Shown: positions 61,838-64,000 of the stretch, piece after piece
Layout: every line of letters starts with the position of its first letter
How positions within the stretch are numbered: the stretch's first letter is position 1
Assembly: GCA_964020085.1 (NCBI GenBank)
Contig: OZ026607.1
Coordinates: 1,156,603 to 1,220,602, forward strand
Direction of reading: 5' to 3'
DNA: 64,000 nt
Origin: Micromussa lordhowensis
Lineage: Eukaryota; Cnidaria; Anthozoa; Scleractinia; Lobophylliidae
Translations under genes and position numbers: made by a program
The notes under the pieces: generated by a model
Told to the model about the DNA's origin: nothing
The model's database searches: none
What the model saw: the letters and a program-made list of their open reading frames with translations, nothing else

Positions 61838-64000
61838 TCAGAAGGCGTCATCGTTCAAGATGTAGTCAATATCTTCTGCCAGGGAGTTTTCTGCTTTCTT
61901 CTTGTTTGTTTTCGCGGATGAGGGAAGCGTTACACTGGACCTAGGTAAATTTGGCCCATTTGAACCAATTATATTGATTCCATTTGATACCACGGCAGGT
62001 AAGTAGTCGTTCATGATGTAGTTGATATCCTCTGCCAGGGAGTTATCTGCTTCCTTCTTGTTTGTTTTCGTGGATGAGGGCGGCGTTACACTGAACCTAG
62101 GTAAATTTGGCCCATTTGAACCAATTATATTGATTCCATTTGATTCCGCGGCAGGTAAGTCGTCGTTCATGATGTAGTTGATATCCTCTGCCAGGGAGTC
62201 ATCTGCTTCCCTCTTGTTTGTTTTCGCGGATGAGGGAGGCGTTACACTGAATCTAGGTGGATTTGGCCCATTTGAACCAATTATATTGATTCCATTTGAT
62301 TCCGCGGCAGGTAAGTCGTCGTTCATGATGTAGTTGATATCCTCTGCCAGGGAGTCATCTGCTTCCCTCTTGTTTGTTTTCGCGGATGAGGGCAGTGTTG
62401 CACTGGATCTAGGTGAATTTGGCCCATTTGAACCAATTATATTGATTCCATTTGATTCCGCGGCAGGTATGTAGTCGTTCATGATGTAGTTGATATCCTC
62501 TGCCAGGGAGTTATCTGCTTCCTTCTTGTTTGTTTTCGCGGATGAGGGCAGTGTTACACTGGATCTAGGTGGATTTGGCCTATTTGAACCAATTATATTG
62601 ATTCCATTTGATTCCGCGGCAGGTAAGTCGTCGTTCATGATGTAGTTGATATCCTCTGCCAGGGAGTTATCTGCTTCCTTCTTGTTTGTTTTCGCGGATG
62701 AGGGCAGTGTTACGCTGGATCTAGGTGAATTTGGCCCATTTGAACCAATTATATTGATTCCATTTGATTCCGCGGCAGGTATGTAGTCGTTCATGATGTA
62801 GTTGATATCCTCTGCCAGAGAGTTATCTGCTTCCTTCTTGTTTGTTTTCGCGGATGAGGGCAGTGTTACGCTGGATCTAGGTGAATTTGGCCCATTTGAA
62901 CCAATTATATTGATTCCATTTGATTCCGCGGCAGGTAAGTCGTCGTTCATGATGTAGTTGATATCCTCTGCCAGGGAGTTATCTGCTTCCTTCTTGTTTG
63001 TTTTCGCGGATGAGGGCAGTGTTACGCTGGATCTAGGTGAATTTGGCCCATTTGAACCAATTATATTGATTCCATTTGATTCCGCGGCAGGTATGTAGTC
63101 GTTCATGATGTAGTTGATATCCTCTGCCAGAGAGTTATCTGCTTCCTTCTTGTTTGTTTTCGCGGATGAGGGCAGTGTTACGCTGGATCTAGGTGGATTT
63201 GTCCCATTTGAACCAATTATATTGATTCCATTTGATTCCGCGGCAGGTAAGTCGTCGTTCATGATGTAGTTGATATCCTCTGCCAGGGAGTTATCTGCTT
63301 CCTTCTTGTTTGTTTTCGCGGATGAGGGCAGTGTTACGCTGGATCTAGGTGAATTTGGCCCATTTGAACCAATTATATTGATTCCATTTGATTCCGCGGC
63401 AGGTAAGTCGTCGTTCATGATGTAGTTGATATCCTCTGCCAGGGAGTTATCTGCTTCCTTCTTGTTTGTTTTCGCGGATGAGGGCAGTGTTACGCTGGAT
63501 CTAGGTGAATTTGGCCCATTTGAACCAATTATATTGATTCCATTTGATTCCGCGGCAGGTATGTAGTTGTTCATGATGTAGTTGATATCCTCTGCCAGAG
63601 AGTTATCTGCTTCCTTCTTGTTTGTTTTCGCGGATGAGGGCAGTGTTACGCTGGATCTAGGTGAATTTGGCCCATTTGAACCAATTATATTGATTCCATT
63701 TGATTCCGCGGCAGGTAAGTCGTCGTTCATGATGTAGTTGATATCCTCTGCCAGGGAGTTATCTGCTTCCTTCTTGTTTGTTTTCGCGGATGAGGGCAGT
63801 GTTACGCTGGATCTAGGTGAATTTGGCCCATTTGAACCAATTATATTGATTCCATTTGATTCCGCGGCAGGTATGTAGTCGTTCATGATGTAGTTGATAT
63901 CCTCTGCCAGAGAGTTATCTGCTTCCTTCTTGTTTGTTTTCGCGGATGAGGGCAGTGTTACGCTGGATCTAGGTGGATTTGTCCCATTTGAACCAATTAT
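61838..64000 (-). CDS. Tandem-repeat protein, 52-residue units, 5' end beyond window
   Basis: Open without interruption from the right edge to a TGA at 61838. It consists of about 14 copies of one 52-residue unit: LAEDINYIMNDDLPAAESNG, then INIIGSNGPNSPRSSVTLPS, then SAKTNKKEADNS. Units alternate mostly between DDLPAAE and DYIPAAE forms, so a 312-bp dimer is the higher-order unit. The leftmost units (coding 3' end) are the most diverged, for example NPPRFSVTPPS and NDYLPAVVSNG. Composition is S, N, P, K, with one short amphipathic helix (LAEDINYIMND) per unit and otherwise probable disorder. There is no signal or membrane segment. I recognise no family. Note that any stop-free 156-bp repeat is open, so length alone is weak evidence. 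Support comes from preserved protein in diverged units. Confidence 0.6.
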   Translation of the reverse strand: MIGSNGTNPPRSSVTLPSSAKTNKKEADNSLAEDINYIMNDYIPAAESNGINIIGSNGPNSPRSSVTLPSSAKTNKKEADNSLAEDINYIMNDDLPAAESNGINIIGSNGPNSPRSSVTLPSSAKTNKKEADNSLAEDINYIMNNYIPAAESNGINIIGSNGPNSPRSSVTLPSSAKTNKKEADNSLAEDINYIMNDDLPAAESNGINIIGSNGPNSPRSSVTLPSSAKTNKKEADNSLAEDINYIMNDDLPAAESNGINIIGSNGTNPPRSSVTLPSSAKTNKKEADNSLAEDINYIMNDYIPAAESNGINIIGSNGPNSPRSSVTLPSSAKTNKKEADNSLAEDINYIMNDDLPAAESNGINIIGSNGPNSPRSSVTLPSSAKTNKKEADNSLAEDINYIMNDYIPAAESNGINIIGSNGPNSPRSSVTLPSSAKTNKKEADNSLAEDINYIMNDDLPAAESNGINIIGSNRPNPPRSSVTLPSSAKTNKKEADNSLAEDINYIMNDYIPAAESNGINIIGSNGPNSPRSSATLPSSAKTNKREADDSLAEDINYIMNDDLPAAESNGINIIGSNGPNPPRFSVTPPSSAKTNKREADDSLAEDINYIMNDDLPAAESNGINIIGSNGPNLPRFSVTPPSSTKTNKKEADNSLAEDINYIMNDYLPAVVSNGINIIGSNGPNLPRSSVTLPSSAKTNKKKAENSLAEDIDYILNDDAF
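61850..64000. repeat. 156-bp coding minisatellite array
   Basis: Period of exactly 156 bp (for example the 'cgtcgttcatgatg' box at 62161 and 62317). Right-hand units are almost identical in DNA, which implies recent expansion or gene conversion. The array continues past the window end. Confidence 0.95.

Overview
This is a eukaryotic, intron-rich, AT-leaning animal nuclear window. Coding exons are short, splice sites are canonical GT-AG, and introns and intergenic DNA are full of foldback elements, tRNA-derived SINE remnants and minisatellites. I read it as an anthozoan cnidarian, most likely a stony coral. That is an inference from general character, not a search result.

Four genes can be rebuilt exon by exon with all phases agreeing. 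(1) A DUSP10/MKP5-like MAP-kinase phosphatase on the minus strand (10432-17223, 3 coding exons, 343 aa). (2) SPATA17, an IQ-motif protein, on the plus strand (19465-28335, 13 exons, 362 aa). (3) A FOXN2/FOXN3-type forkhead factor on the minus strand (36193-41600, 6 coding exons, 475 aa), with a possible 5' exon near 49.7 kb. (4) An N-terminally anchored SPFH/band-7 protein on the minus strand (54703-57701, 4 exons, 304 aa). Weaker genes are a charged single-exon protein (3361-3978, minus), a small single-pass membrane protein (30336-30626, plus) and a very small two-exon candidate (30918-36047, plus).

From about 59.1 kb to the right edge the minus strand carries an unusual low-complexity gene region. 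It is a tandem array of 156-bp units (52 aa each), open in one frame and running off the window, followed by diverged single units in other frames and then serine-rich ORFs. The last ORF is interrupted by a 266-bp inverted-repeat element flanked by a 9-bp target duplication.

The left 10 kb is gene-poor. It holds a pentanucleotide repeat (about 60-370), a foldback element (2.05-2.38 kb), an octanucleotide array (about 6.01-6.69 kb) abutting an isolated exon that resembles the start of DUF3987-type proteins, and a long hairpin (8.06-8.20 kb). 41.6-54.7 kb has no recognisable coding gene and may be the FOXN 5' intron plus intergenic DNA. DUSP10 and SPATA17 are divergently arranged with 2.2 kb between start codons. 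The FOXN gene and the small plus-strand candidate would be tail to tail. No prokaryote-style operon, CRISPR array or intact retroelement was seen.
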